Of a stretch of DNA of 29,500 nucleotides, positions 7,181 through 13,829 are shown piece after piece. The number at the start of each line of letters is the position of its first letter. The first letter of the stretch is position 1. Under the pieces are notes generated by a model. That model was given only the letters and a program-made list of their open reading frames with translations. It made no database searches and was not told the DNA's origin. The stretch is from Bacilli bacterium (GTDB lineage: Bacteria; Bacillota_I; Bacilli_A; RF39; UBA660), in the NCBI GenBank assembly GCA_017888105.1, contig JAGHGS010000079.1, forward strand, positions 1-29,500. Direction: 5' to 3'. The position numbers were made by a program, and so were the translations under genes.

Positions 7181-7246
7181 CGCCTGCTTTCTTTTTTATT
7201 AGTAGTTTAAACTACTGAGTATTCAGGGGGTTTTTACGAAAGTAGG
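7181..7246 (+). promoter_or_regulatory. Leader helix sequestering the toxin ribosome binding site
   Basis: CCTGCTTTC (7183-7191) can pair with GAAAGTAGG (7238-7246; 9 bp, one G-U), covering part of the TAGGAGGGG ribosome binding site (7243-7251). A perfect palindrome AGTAGTTTAAACTACT (7201-7216) sits in the enclosed loop. The same CGCCTGC (7181-7187) can instead pair with GCAGGCG in the 3' tail (7359-7365), so the two folds exclude each other. Confidence 0.5.
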
Positions 7247-7257
7247 AGGGGATGCAA

Positions 7258-7332
7258 ATGAGTAATATGACTTTATTGCTTATTATAATAATCATGCTTA
7301 TCCAAAAAGATAATCATGAAAAAAGACGCTAG
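7258..7332 (+). CDS. Small hydrophobic peptide, probable type I toxin (Fst/holin-like)
   Basis: A 24-codon ORF, MSNMTLLLIIIIMLIQ followed by the charged tail KDNHEKRR. It has a very strong ribosome binding site (TAGGAGGGG, 6 nt before ATG) and the context GGGATGCAAATG, which as I recall is typical of Firmicutes holin-like toxin (Hol_Tox) genes. A short membrane segment followed by a charged tail is the layout of Fst/TxpA-type toxins that damage the membrane. The leader can mask the RBS, and a convergent antisense RNA covers the last four codons and the 3' UTR. It is the only gene on the plus strand between 2.1 and 10 kb. Homology cannot be shown for so short a peptide; the assignment rests on the whole locus architecture. 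Confidence 0.6.
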   Translation: MSNMTLLLIIIIMLIQKDNHEKRR

Positions 7333-7391
7333 CCTAAGGCATAGCGTTTGCACTTGTTGCAGGCGTTATCCACTTAGTGAATAACACTTAC
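7319..7391 (-). ncRNA. Convergent antisense RNA, probable type I antitoxin
   Basis: A minus-strand transcription unit of about 73 nt. From the promoter at 7398-7426, transcription should start near 7391. The RNA contains a hairpin GTTAT-x-CAC-TAA-GTG-x-ATAAC (7385-7365) and ends in a strong intrinsic terminator: stem ACGCTA-GCC/GGC-TAGCGT (7326-7347, one bulged base, 3-nt loop) followed by C and six T (7324-7319). It is fully complementary to the toxin mRNA's last codons and 3' tail. Confidence 0.6.
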
Positions 7392-7397
7392 GGATTT

Positions 7398-7426
7398 AAT
7401 ATAACATATTTTTAGTACATATACAA
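7398..7426 (-). promoter_or_regulatory. Promoter of the antisense RNA
   Basis: -35 TTGTAT (7421-7426), exactly 17 bp, -10 TATATT (7398-7403) on the minus strand. It matches consensus better than the toxin promoter, as expected for an abundant, short-lived antitoxin RNA. Confidence 0.6.
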
Positions 7427-7458
7427 TTGACATTTGTTTTACAATTTAAGTTTATTAT

Positions 7459-7749
7459 TTAATTATCTATTATTTTTTCAATTAGCTTGTACTCTTTTTT
7501 TAATAAAGCTTCTTTAATTTTATTATTTTTTTCTAATATATGTAATTTAGTTTCATAATCTATTAGTTTTTGTTCTGCTCTTTTAACAATCATTCCTATA
7601 TTGCTTTTTGATACATTTAGATTGTCTGCTATTTCTTGCATGGATAAATCTTCAATGTAATGTTCACTAAATGCTTGCTGTTCTTTCATTGTTAATAATT
7701 CTTTATAAATATCAAATAAAGAATTTAAGTATTCTCTATTTTCCATCAT
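7459..7749 (-). CDS. ylxM: YlxM/p13-like putative DNA-binding protein (UPF0122)
   Basis: A 96-residue protein with a sigma70-region-4-like helix-turn-helix: LTMKEQQAFSEHYIEDLSMQ then EIADNLNVSKSNIGMIVKRAEQKL, and a lysine-rich helical tail. It belongs to the YlxM family, normally encoded next to ffh/ftsY and linked to the signal recognition particle pathway. The start is the ATG at 7749 (or 7746), with AAGGA 8 nt upstream inside ftsY; it overlaps the ftsY end by 14 nt, so the two are co-translated. No clear terminator follows it; the next 60 bp hold the antisense RNA promoter. Confidence 0.85.
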   Translation of the reverse strand: MMENREYLNSLFDIYKELLTMKEQQAFSEHYIEDLSMQEIADNLNVSKSNIGMIVKRAEQKLIDYETKLHILEKNNKIKEALLKKEYKLIEKIIDN

Positions 7750-8725
7750 CAATCATATCCTTAAATAATCCATAAATATAATTTTCAATATCAAATGGTT
7801 TTAAATCTTCCATTTTTTCACCTAAGCCAATAAATTTAACAGGAATGTTTACACTTTCTTTAATGGCAAGAACAATACCACCCTTAGCTGTTCCATCAAG
7901 TTTCGTTAAAACAATTCCAGTAATGTTGGTAATTTCTTTGAAAGCTTCTGCTTGAAGAATTCCATTTTGACCCGTTGAAGCATCAATTACAAGTAATGTT
8001 TCTTGGGGTGCTCCTTCGATATGGGTAGCAATTACTTTATTTATTTTTTCGAGTTCTTTCATTAAGTTTACTTTATTTTGAAGACGACCTGCGGTATCAA
8101 CGAAAACAATATCAACATTCTCTTCTTTGGCTTTTACAAGCCCATCATAAATTACACCAGCTGGATCAGCGTTTTCTTTTCCATAAAAAAGTGATCCTGT
8201 TTTTTCTGCCCATTCTTTTAATTGGGGTACGGCTCCTGCTCTAAAGGTATCACCAGCAATCATCATGATGCTTTTGCCTTCTTTCTTATATTTATAGGCA
8301 AGTTTTGCAATCGTCGTAGTCTTCCCAACCCCATTTACACCAACCATTAAAATAACCGTTGGTCCGTTTGGATTCATGTTAATCTTATCACTTAAAGATT
8401 CCCCACTAACATAAATGATAAATAGTTCATCCACAATTACTTCTTGTAAATATTTGGTGTCAGTAATATTTTCTTTTTTTACTCTTGACTTTAATCTATC
8501 AATGAAATCCATTACCGTATTTACACCAATATCCGCCATAATTAAAATACTTTCTAATTCATCAAAATATTCATCACTAACTTTCGTATATTTATGACCT
8601 AATATGCTTAGTTCATTTACAAATTCTTTTCTGGTTTTTTCGAGTCCTTTTTCATATATTTCTACATCTTCTTTGTTTTCTTCTTTTTTAGCAAAAACTT
8701 TCTTAAATTTATCAAATAATCCCAT
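7736..8725 (-). CDS. ftsY: Signal recognition particle receptor FtsY
   Basis: A 329-residue SRP GTPase. A short charged A region (KKVFAKKEENKEDVEIYEKG) precedes the N domain helices (about 30-100) and the G domain with GVNGVGKTTTIAKLA (G1), DTFRAGAVPQL (G2/insertion box), DTAGRLQN (G3), TKLDGTAKGG (G4) and FIGLGEKMEDLKPFD (closing motif). It docks Ffh-ribosome complexes at the membrane. The acidic A domain is much shorter than in E. coli, as usual for Firmicutes. AAGGTG lies 9 nt before ATG. It forms an overlapping pair with ylxM; ffh is not in the window. Confidence 0.96.
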   Translation of the reverse strand: MGLFDKFKKVFAKKEENKEDVEIYEKGLEKTRKEFVNELSILGHKYTKVSDEYFDELESILIMADIGVNTVMDFIDRLKSRVKKENITDTKYLQEVIVDELFIIYVSGESLSDKINMNPNGPTVILMVGVNGVGKTTTIAKLAYKYKKEGKSIMMIAGDTFRAGAVPQLKEWAEKTGSLFYGKENADPAGVIYDGLVKAKEENVDIVFVDTAGRLQNKVNLMKELEKINKVIATHIEGAPQETLLVIDASTGQNGILQAEAFKEITNITGIVLTKLDGTAKGGIVLAIKESVNIPVKFIGLGEKMEDLKPFDIENYIYGLFKDMIDDGK

Positions 8726-8787
8726 TTCATAGCACCTTGCTTTCTTCTTATTGATAATATTTTACTATAAAAATAGCAAAATGAAAA

Positions 8788-8816
8788 GATTAGAGTTCTA
8801 TCTCTAACCTATTTTT
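8788..8816. terminator. Bidirectional terminator downstream of the acetyltransferase
   Basis: Stem GATTAGAG/CTCTAACC (8788-8795 with 8802-8809, one G-U), 6-nt loop. T-rich tails follow on both strands: TTTTCATTTT on minus and T7 on plus. It ends the minus-strand 9182-9895/8910-9182 unit about 100 bp after the last stop. Confidence 0.65.
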
Positions 8817-8909
8817 TTAAGTTCCAATTTATATGGCTAGATTCCCCACTTTTTTTATTATATATAAATCAATTACATATGTGTATTCTTTATAGCATAA
8901 AATACTCTG

Positions 8910-9182
8910 TTAATCAACTTTTAAATCATGATATTCCGAGTGTTTTTCTAGCCAAGATATCGCATAAGAGCAAGTGCATTTTACTTGTATGTTATTTTTA
9001 CGCAAATACTTAAAAACTTCATTCATCATTTTATCCGCAATACCTTGCCCTCTTAAAGATTGGTCTACAAAAGTATGTGTAATGTTTACAGTATTATCAT
9101 TTATATAAGGATAATCTACTTCTCCCATTACTTTATTATTTATCATATATACCGTTTTATTTTTATCTACTCGAAACATCAT
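8910..9182 (-). CDS. Small GNAT-fold N-acetyltransferase (YidJ/YjdJ type, Acetyltransf_CG)
   Basis: A 90-residue protein of the short GNAT family. The acetyl-CoA pyrophosphate loop is VDQSLRGQGIADKMM, followed by KVKCTCSYA-like strand QVKCTCSYAISWLEKHSEYH, the conserved C-terminal motif of this family. These proteins contain little more than the CoA-binding core and their substrates are unknown. The first ATG overlaps the upstream stop as TAATG; AAGGAG lies 3 nt before it and 6 nt before a second ATG (9179), which is an equally likely start. It is translationally coupled to the unknown gene at 9182-9895. Confidence 0.85.
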   Translation of the reverse strand: MMFRVDKNKTVYMINNKVMGEVDYPYINDNTVNITHTFVDQSLRGQGIADKMMNEVFKYLRKNNIQVKCTCSYAISWLEKHSEYHDLKVD

Positions 9183-9895
9183 TATCTCCTTAAAAATTCT
9201 TCCGCTGTAACAAATTCCTTAAAATTGTTTCCAAGTATATTTGAACTAAATGTGTTTCTTCTTTTTAAAGCATATTCCATAAACTCTAGATATGAAAGAG
9301 AATATGCTTTTCTCAAATAGTTTTCAACTTTAGTATATTTAATCATATCTAACATTGTTATATAATCTTGAGGGCTAACTATTTCGCTCATATTAACTGT
9401 TTCTCTTCTATCTTTATCTGTCATTGTATTAAGTTTAAAATAATTATCTTTTGTTCCTCTAATATGTTCATTCATCGCTTGGAGTGCATTTTCTTCCGAT
9501 ATACTGATACTTGCATAGGTAGAAGTTTCGGGGCTTGTATGAAAACTAGTTACTCTATCATCATCACTTATAAAAGGTCCGGTAGTTACGCTATATTTTT
9601 TATTAAAGACAAATAGAATGTAATTCAATTCTTGCTCACTTACAGTTCCTAAAAAGATACCGGTATTTGGTAAAAAGGCCTTTTTATAATTTTCTTTCGT
9701 AAATTCTTGTTCACTCGATTTGGCTATTTTAGATATATTTTTTGGTAAATCATTAGAAATTCCAAAATAAATGCTGTATCCTACTCCACTTTTAAAAATA
9801 AATATACTTGTCTTCCTTATTTTATTTTGATTTTTTTTAGCTTCTAAATTATTCATCTTTGCTAATACATTAAAAAACATTTCAACATTTTTCAT
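9182..9895 (-). CDS. Hypothetical protein, upstream partner of the acetyltransferase
   Basis: A 237-residue soluble protein that I do not recognise. The start is the ATG at 9895, with AGAGGAAA upstream; a longer in-frame ATG at 9940 lies upstream of the promoter's -10 box and would not be transcribed. No signal peptide or membrane segment is seen. The middle has a mixed alpha/beta look (SIFIFKSGVGYSIYFGISND, LNYILFVFNKKYSV) and a histidine/serine/threonine-rich part, VTSFHTSPETSTYASISIS. The C-terminal third is helical (residues 170-237). It is coupled by a TAATG junction to the small acetyltransferase. Confidence 0.7.
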   Translation of the reverse strand: MKNVEMFFNVLAKMNNLEAKKNQNKIRKTSIFIFKSGVGYSIYFGISNDLPKNISKIAKSSEQEFTKENYKKAFLPNTGIFLGTVSEQELNYILFVFNKKYSVTTGPFISDDDRVTSFHTSPETSTYASISISEENALQAMNEHIRGTKDNYFKLNTMTDKDRRETVNMSEIVSPQDYITMLDMIKYTKVENYLRKAYSLSYLEFMEYALKRRNTFSSNILGNNFKEFVTAEEFLRR

Positions 9896-9923
9896 TAAGT
9901 TTCCTCTTTTCAATTTGTCTAGT

Positions 9924-9952
9924 ATTCTATCATAAAACATGTCTATTTACAA
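9924..9952 (-). promoter_or_regulatory. Promoter of the 9182-9895 gene
   Basis: -35 TTGTAA (9947-9952), 17-bp spacer, -10 TAGAAT (9924-9929) on the minus strand, 28 nt before the ATG. It is back-to-back with the ftsK promoter, 8 bp away. Confidence 0.6.
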
Positions 9953-9960
9953 TAAATTAT

Positions 9961-9989
9961 TTGCATTCAAACCAAGAGTAAGTTATAAT
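9961..9989 (+). promoter_or_regulatory. ftsK promoter
   Basis: -35 TTGCAT (9961-9966), 17-bp spacer, -10 TATAAT (9984-9989). The ATG follows 17 nt after the -10, so the leader is about 11 nt and starts near GGTGA. Confidence 0.65.
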
Positions 9990-10006
9990 TATTATGGTGA
10001 AGTAAG

Positions 10007-12235
10007 ATGGCAAAGAAGAAAAAAACAAAAAAGGATGAAACAGAAAAAGTAGGCTTTAGTGCTGAACTTACAGGTCTTATTTTAATATTAATTGGAATTA
10101 TTGGATTTGGATTTGGTCCAGTAGGTTCAATTATAAAGAAATTTGCGATGTTTTTGGTTGGTGGTTGGGCTTGGATTTTTCTTTTAATATTTGTATTAAT
10201 ATTAGGTATTTATATGTTAATTAAAAGATGTTTGCCGAAATTTTTTAGTCAAAAATTGGTTGGATTATATGTTTTAATTATTGTTGTATTAGTTGCAAGT
10301 CATTTTGGATTTATTGAGAAATGTAATGGGGCTGGAGATATTTTTCAATCCACTATTGATCAGTATATGGAACGAATTTCCACTATAGGAAGTAATACTG
10401 CTTTATTTACGAGTGGAGATACTTCGATTGAGATTGGCGGAGGTGTTATTGGAGCTATATTTTCAGTTGGTTTATCAAGTTTATTTGGACTCACTGGTAC
10501 GAAAATTGTTTGTATTATTTTAACCTTATTTGGATTTATTTTATTCTTTAATATTACTTTTGTTGATATTTTAAATAAGATAAAATCATTCTTTAGTAAA
10601 CTTAAAAATACTACTCCAAAAGAAAAACCTCAAAAAGAAGAAGTATATCAATATGAAGAAGATCAAGAATTTGAGGAAAAGAAAAATGATAAAATTATCA
10701 TTACTAGTATGGAAGAATTAAAAACAATGAAAGAACCTCAAAAGGAAAATTTAGAGACAAATAAGGAAAGCATATATGAAGCAAATAGCAATTATACTTT
10801 ACCTCCTTTATCCTTATTAGATGATGTTACTCCTCCTAAGAAAACATCTGCTTCTAATAATTATATCCGTAGTAATAAAGAAAATTTGGAACGAGTATTA
10901 AAAGACTTCCAAATCAATGGTCAGGTTGTTGAAATTCATATTGGTCCTGCGGTAACACAATATGAGGTGAAAGTTCCTAGTGGTACAAAAGTTTCTAGAA
11001 TTGTTGGTATTAATAAAGAAATTGCTTTAGCACTTGCTGCCAAAGATGTTCGTATTCAAGCTCCGATTCCTGGAAAAAGTACGATTGGAATAGAGATACC
11101 TAATCCAAGTATCAGTGCTGTTAAATTTAAAGAAGTTTTAGCTCATGAATCTAAGGCGATGAGTGATGCTAAAATTGTAGTTGCGCTTGGAAAAGATATT
11201 ATGGGACGTCCTCAACTTGCTGATTTATCAAAAATGCCTCACCTTCTAATCGCTGGATCTACTGGTTCTGGTAAATCGGTTTGTACAAATACCATGATAT
11301 GTTCTATCCTTATGCGTTATAAACCGGATGAAGTAAAACTTATGTTAGTGGATCCTAAAAAAGTAGAATTATCAAACTATAATGGTGTTCCTCACCTACT
11401 TTGTCCTGTTGTAAGCGATCCTAAAAAAGCTAGTATTGCTCTTCAAAAGTTGGTTAGCGAAATGGATAAACGTTATGATTTGTTTAGTGAAAAAAATGTT
11501 AAAAATATTGGTGGGTATAACGATTGGGTTATGAAGGAAAATAAAAGTAATAATACTAATATCCCAAAAATGCCTTATATTGTTGCTATTATCGATGAAC
11601 TTGCTGATTTAATGCTTGTTGCATCAAAAGAGGTAGAAGATTCTATCATGAGAATTACACAAATGGCAAGAGCTGCCGGAATCCATTTAATCGTTGCAAC
11701 ACAAAGACCATCTACGGATGTTATTACTGGTGTTGTTAAAGCAAATATTCCTTCTCGTATTGCTTTTGCTGTTGCATCTAACATCGATTCTAGAACTATA
11801 CTTGATATGAGTGGTGCTGAAAAACTCTTAGGTAAAGGTGATATGTTGTATTTACCTATGGGTGAAAATGTTCCTATTCGTATTCAAGGATGTTTTATTA
11901 GTGATGATGAAATTAAAAGAATTATTGACTATGTATGTAAAGAACAAGTTGCTCATTATAGTGAAGAGATGCAAAACTTGGATGCTACAGGAAGTGGTAT
12001 TCATGGTTCTCCTGGAGAAGTTGAAGAGTATGATGACCCTTTGTATAATGAAATAGTAGAATTTGCTATTCAAACTGGTAAAGTGAGTACAAGTTTACTT
12101 CAAAGAAGATTTAGACTTGGATATAATAGAGCAGCTAGAGTTGTTGATTTACTAGAAGAACGGGGAATTGTAGGTCCTCCTAATGGTTCGAAACCAAGAG
12201 AGGTTTTAGTAAAATTAGAAGATAAAAATGAATAA
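10007..12235 (+). CDS. ftsK: DNA translocase FtsK/SpoIIIE
   Basis: A 742-residue membrane-anchored DNA pump for chromosome segregation at the division septum. A lysine-rich N-terminus is followed by four hydrophobic segments (within residues 20-190), a charged linker (about 200-280), the alpha/beta motor with Walker A GSTGSGKSVCTN and Walker B VAIIDELADLM, the RMAR-like QMARAAGIHLIVATQRPS, and a winged-helix gamma domain (GKVSTSLLQRRFRLGYNRAAR) that reads polarity sequences on DNA. Length is typical of Gram-positive SpoIIIE/FtsK. The RBS is weak (GGTGA). It has its own promoter and terminator. Confidence 0.95.
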   Translation: MAKKKKTKKDETEKVGFSAELTGLILILIGIIGFGFGPVGSIIKKFAMFLVGGWAWIFLLIFVLILGIYMLIKRCLPKFFSQKLVGLYVLIIVVLVASHFGFIEKCNGAGDIFQSTIDQYMERISTIGSNTALFTSGDTSIEIGGGVIGAIFSVGLSSLFGLTGTKIVCIILTLFGFILFFNITFVDILNKIKSFFSKLKNTTPKEKPQKEEVYQYEEDQEFEEKKNDKIIITSMEELKTMKEPQKENLETNKESIYEANSNYTLPPLSLLDDVTPPKKTSASNNYIRSNKENLERVLKDFQINGQVVEIHIGPAVTQYEVKVPSGTKVSRIVGINKEIALALAAKDVRIQAPIPGKSTIGIEIPNPSISAVKFKEVLAHESKAMSDAKIVVALGKDIMGRPQLADLSKMPHLLIAGSTGSGKSVCTNTMICSILMRYKPDEVKLMLVDPKKVELSNYNGVPHLLCPVVSDPKKASIALQKLVSEMDKRYDLFSEKNVKNIGGYNDWVMKENKSNNTNIPKMPYIVAIIDELADLMLVASKEVEDSIMRITQMARAAGIHLIVATQRPSTDVITGVVKANIPSRIAFAVASNIDSRTILDMSGAEKLLGKGDMLYLPMGENVPIRIQGCFISDDEIKRIIDYVCKEQVAHYSEEMQNLDATGSGIHGSPGEVEEYDDPLYNEIVEFAIQTGKVSTSLLQRRFRLGYNRAARVVDLLEERGIVGPPNGSKPREVLVKLEDKNE

Positions 12236-12260
12236 GCTTTGTTTGATGCAAAGCTTTTTT
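12234..12260 (+). terminator. ftsK terminator
   Basis: Stem AAGCTTTG/CAAAGCTT (12234-12241 with 12249-12256), 7-nt loop, T6 tail. The stem begins within the TAA stop. Confidence 0.85.
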
Positions 12261-12268
12261 AGTTCAAG

Positions 12269-12292
12269 AAAAAAGATTACAATAAAGTAATC
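12269..12292 (-). terminator. Zinc-ribbon gene terminator
   Basis: Stem GATTAC/GTAATC (12287-12292 with 12275-12280), 6-nt loop, six T on the minus strand. It begins directly after the stop codon and faces the ftsK terminator. Confidence 0.75.
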
Positions 12293-12293
12293 C

Positions 12294-12830
12294 TTATAAA
12301 CTATTACTACTGTTTTCTACTCTGCGACCATATTTATCAAATTCAGGTAATTCTCCTGGTTTAGGATCTCTTAGTGGTTGATCATCTTCGTCATTATAAA
12401 CTCTGAAAACTATAGTTTCATTGCTTTTGCAATATCTAAATTCGGTATGTAATAATCCGTATTTTTCTGTTTCAAATTCATTTCTTTGTACTCCAGTATA
12501 ACAATTGGCTCCCATTGTAACTAAATCAAAATCTAATCCTAATTCATAAAGAATGTATTCAATTGTTCCATAATATGAAGTCATTGATATATTTACTTTG
12601 ATTGGTAGATTATCATAGTATTCTTGTTCTTGTTTTTGTTTGGAATTACTATATAAAACAATACCTAATATAATTCCTATTGCTACTATTAAAATTACAA
12701 TTCCTGTTGATTTTGTAAGTGGTTTCTTGGGCTCAGTATTGGTTTGTTTATAACCACAATGGGGACAAATATCAGTTCCTTCTGGAATTTCATTATTACA
12801 ATTCTTACAATTAAGCAATGCCATATTCAC
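12294..12830 (-). CDS. Membrane protein with N-terminal zinc ribbon and extracytoplasmic domain
   Basis: About 178 residues. The N-terminus is a zinc ribbon, CKNC then CPHCGY (two CxxC pairs 11 residues apart), followed by a proline/lysine linker, one membrane segment (STGIVILIVAIGIILGIVLY) and an outside domain of about 110 residues that I do not recognise, with two cysteines. The start is most likely the GTG at 12830, which AAGGAG precedes by 6 nt. The in-frame ATG at 12854 overlaps the -10 box, so it cannot be used; the ATG at 12824 is an alternative. It is divergent from a ribbon-helix-helix gene. Confidence 0.8.
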   Translation of the reverse strand: MNMALLNCKNCNNEIPEGTDICPHCGYKQTNTEPKKPLTKSTGIVILIVAIGIILGIVLYSNSKQKQEQEYYDNLPIKVNISMTSYYGTIEYILYELGLDFDLVTMGANCYTGVQRNEFETEKYGLLHTEFRYCKSNETIVFRVYNDEDDQPLRDPKPGELPEFDKYGRRVENSSNSL

Positions 12831-12852
12831 TACAAACTCCTTTCTATTATCC

Positions 12853-12924
12853 ATTATAACATATTTTTAGTATATTGTGTCACAAATTGTGTAACTTACT
12901 AATTGTAATACATTTATTTATAAT
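12853..12924. promoter_or_regulatory. Divergent promoter/operator region, zinc-ribbon gene and RHH gene
   Basis: Minus -10 TATAAT (12853-12858) and plus -10 TATAAT (12919-12924) face away from each other. Between them lies TTGTG-T-CACAA (12875-12885), an 11-bp inverted repeat, followed by a second partial copy TTGTGTAAC (12887-12895), with ATTGTGT repeated at a 12-bp period. It overlaps the minus -35 region. Both -35 boxes are poor, which suits a regulated promoter. It is a natural candidate site for the adjacent RHH protein. Confidence 0.45.
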
Positions 12925-12944
12925 TTTAATGTAAAGGAGGAGTT

Positions 12945-13145
12945 ATGAAAGAGTTTAAACTTCCCAATATGGCAGATGAAAAAACTGTTTTAAAAACCGT
13001 TAGAATGAAGCTTTCAACTATTCATCAAATTGAAGAGTTAGCTAAAAATAATAATATGTCTATTAATCGTCTAATTAATGAATGTATTGAATTTGCATTG
13101 GATAATTTACGAATCTCCAGTTTTAAAGAAGATAAAAAGAAATAG
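12945..13145 (+). CDS. Ribbon-helix-helix (Arc/CopG-type) protein
   Basis: A 66-residue protein. KTVRMKLSTIHQIEELAKNN supplies the DNA-binding strand and first helix, and MSINRLINECIEFALDNL the second helix, giving the compact RHH fold; a lysine-rich tail follows. Such proteins bind operators as dimers of dimers, often repressing their own gene. The RBS AAAGGAGG is strong. There is no toxin gene directly downstream (the next gene has its own promoter), so a toxin-antitoxin role is unlikely. It may control the divergent zinc-ribbon membrane gene. Confidence 0.8.
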   Translation: MKEFKLPNMADEKTVLKTVRMKLSTIHQIEELAKNNNMSINRLINECIEFALDNLRISSFKEDKKK

Positions 13146-13217
13146 AAAATTTGGTTCTTCCGAAAGTTTATTGTTTTCTTTTTATTATTTCATTACTAAA
13201 TCTGAATAAAATTAGCA

Positions 13218-13247
13218 TTTACAAATAAGATTATTATATGATAAAAT
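13218..13247 (+). promoter_or_regulatory. Promoter of the thioredoxin-fold gene
   Basis: -35 TTTACA (13218-13223), 18-bp spacer, -10 TAAAAT (13242-13247) preceded by TGA (extended -10). 20 nt to the ATG. Confidence 0.5.
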
Positions 13248-13267
13248 AGTATTGTTGGAGGGATGTT

Positions 13268-13801
13268 ATGGCAAGTACGAAAATAAAGTATAAAAATCAA
13301 AATGTAAAAATATATTTTGTAGGACTTTGTATTATTTTAGCCATAATTTTTCTTGCCTTATACTTTTATAAATGGCACACCGTTCGGGAACAAGAAAAAT
13401 ATTTAAATAGCTATTTAATTAGTACAAATACAATTAGTTTGGAAATGAATGATATTAATGAGATTCAATCCGTATTAAGCGAAACTCCAAATTATTATTT
13501 CTTATATATTAGTTATACTGGTGAAGAAGATGTTTTTAATTTAGAAAAAGAATTAAAGCCTCTTATTGATGAATATCAATTGCAAAATAATTTTTATTTC
13601 TTAAATGTTACAGATTTTAAAGATACTAATAAAAATTATAAAGAAGATGTTGCCCAAGAACTAGGAATTAATGCTAGTATTATTTCCGAAGTTCCTATTA
13701 TTCTTTATTTTAAAGATGGTAGTCTTGCTACTACTCAGGGTATTTTTACAGCAGAAGAATTTAAAGATCTACTTGAAAATCAAGATATTAAATCACAATA
13801 A
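13268..13801 (+). CDS. Membrane-anchored thioredoxin-fold protein lacking CxxC
   Basis: A 177-residue protein with a basic N-terminus, one membrane anchor (IYFVGLCIILAIIFLALYFY, about 16-35) and an extracytoplasmic domain. YYFLYISYTGEEDVFNLEKE occupies the place of the thioredoxin beta-strand/active-site loop but has no cysteine, and EVPIILYFKDG with its cis-proline-like VP and the following GIFTAEEFKDLLEN match the second half of the fold. It resembles the redox-inactive thioredoxin-like membrane proteins seen in Bacilli; a binding or chaperone role is more likely than redox chemistry. GGAGGG precedes ATG by about 6 nt. Confidence 0.65.
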   Translation: MASTKIKYKNQNVKIYFVGLCIILAIIFLALYFYKWHTVREQEKYLNSYLISTNTISLEMNDINEIQSVLSETPNYYFLYISYTGEEDVFNLEKELKPLIDEYQLQNNFYFLNVTDFKDTNKNYKEDVAQELGINASIISEVPIILYFKDGSLATTQGIFTAEEFKDLLENQDIKSQ

Positions 13802-13804
13802 AAG

Positions 13805-13829
13805 TTACTCCTTAACGAGTAATTTTTTT
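13805..13829. terminator. Shared terminator between the thioredoxin-fold gene and nth
   Basis: Stem TTACTC/GAGTAA, 6-nt loop, T7 on the plus strand; on the minus strand CTTTTATT follows. The nth TAA stop lies in the loop, so the two convergent genes share one hairpin. Confidence 0.75.

Noticed and set aside
7171..7187. T-box-like sequence CTGGTGGTAGCGCC
   Set aside because: It resembles the T-box GGTGG-ACCGCG core only loosely, and there is no tRNA synthetase or amino-acid gene downstream and no matching antiterminator/terminator pair.
9896..9940. Longer start for the 9182-9895 gene at 9940
   Set aside because: It lies upstream of the -10 box and of the evident RBS, so it would not be on the transcript.
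12945..13801. RHH gene plus next gene as a toxin-antitoxin pair
   Set aside because: The next gene is a membrane-anchored thioredoxin-fold protein with its own promoter about 120 bp away; it does not resemble a toxin.
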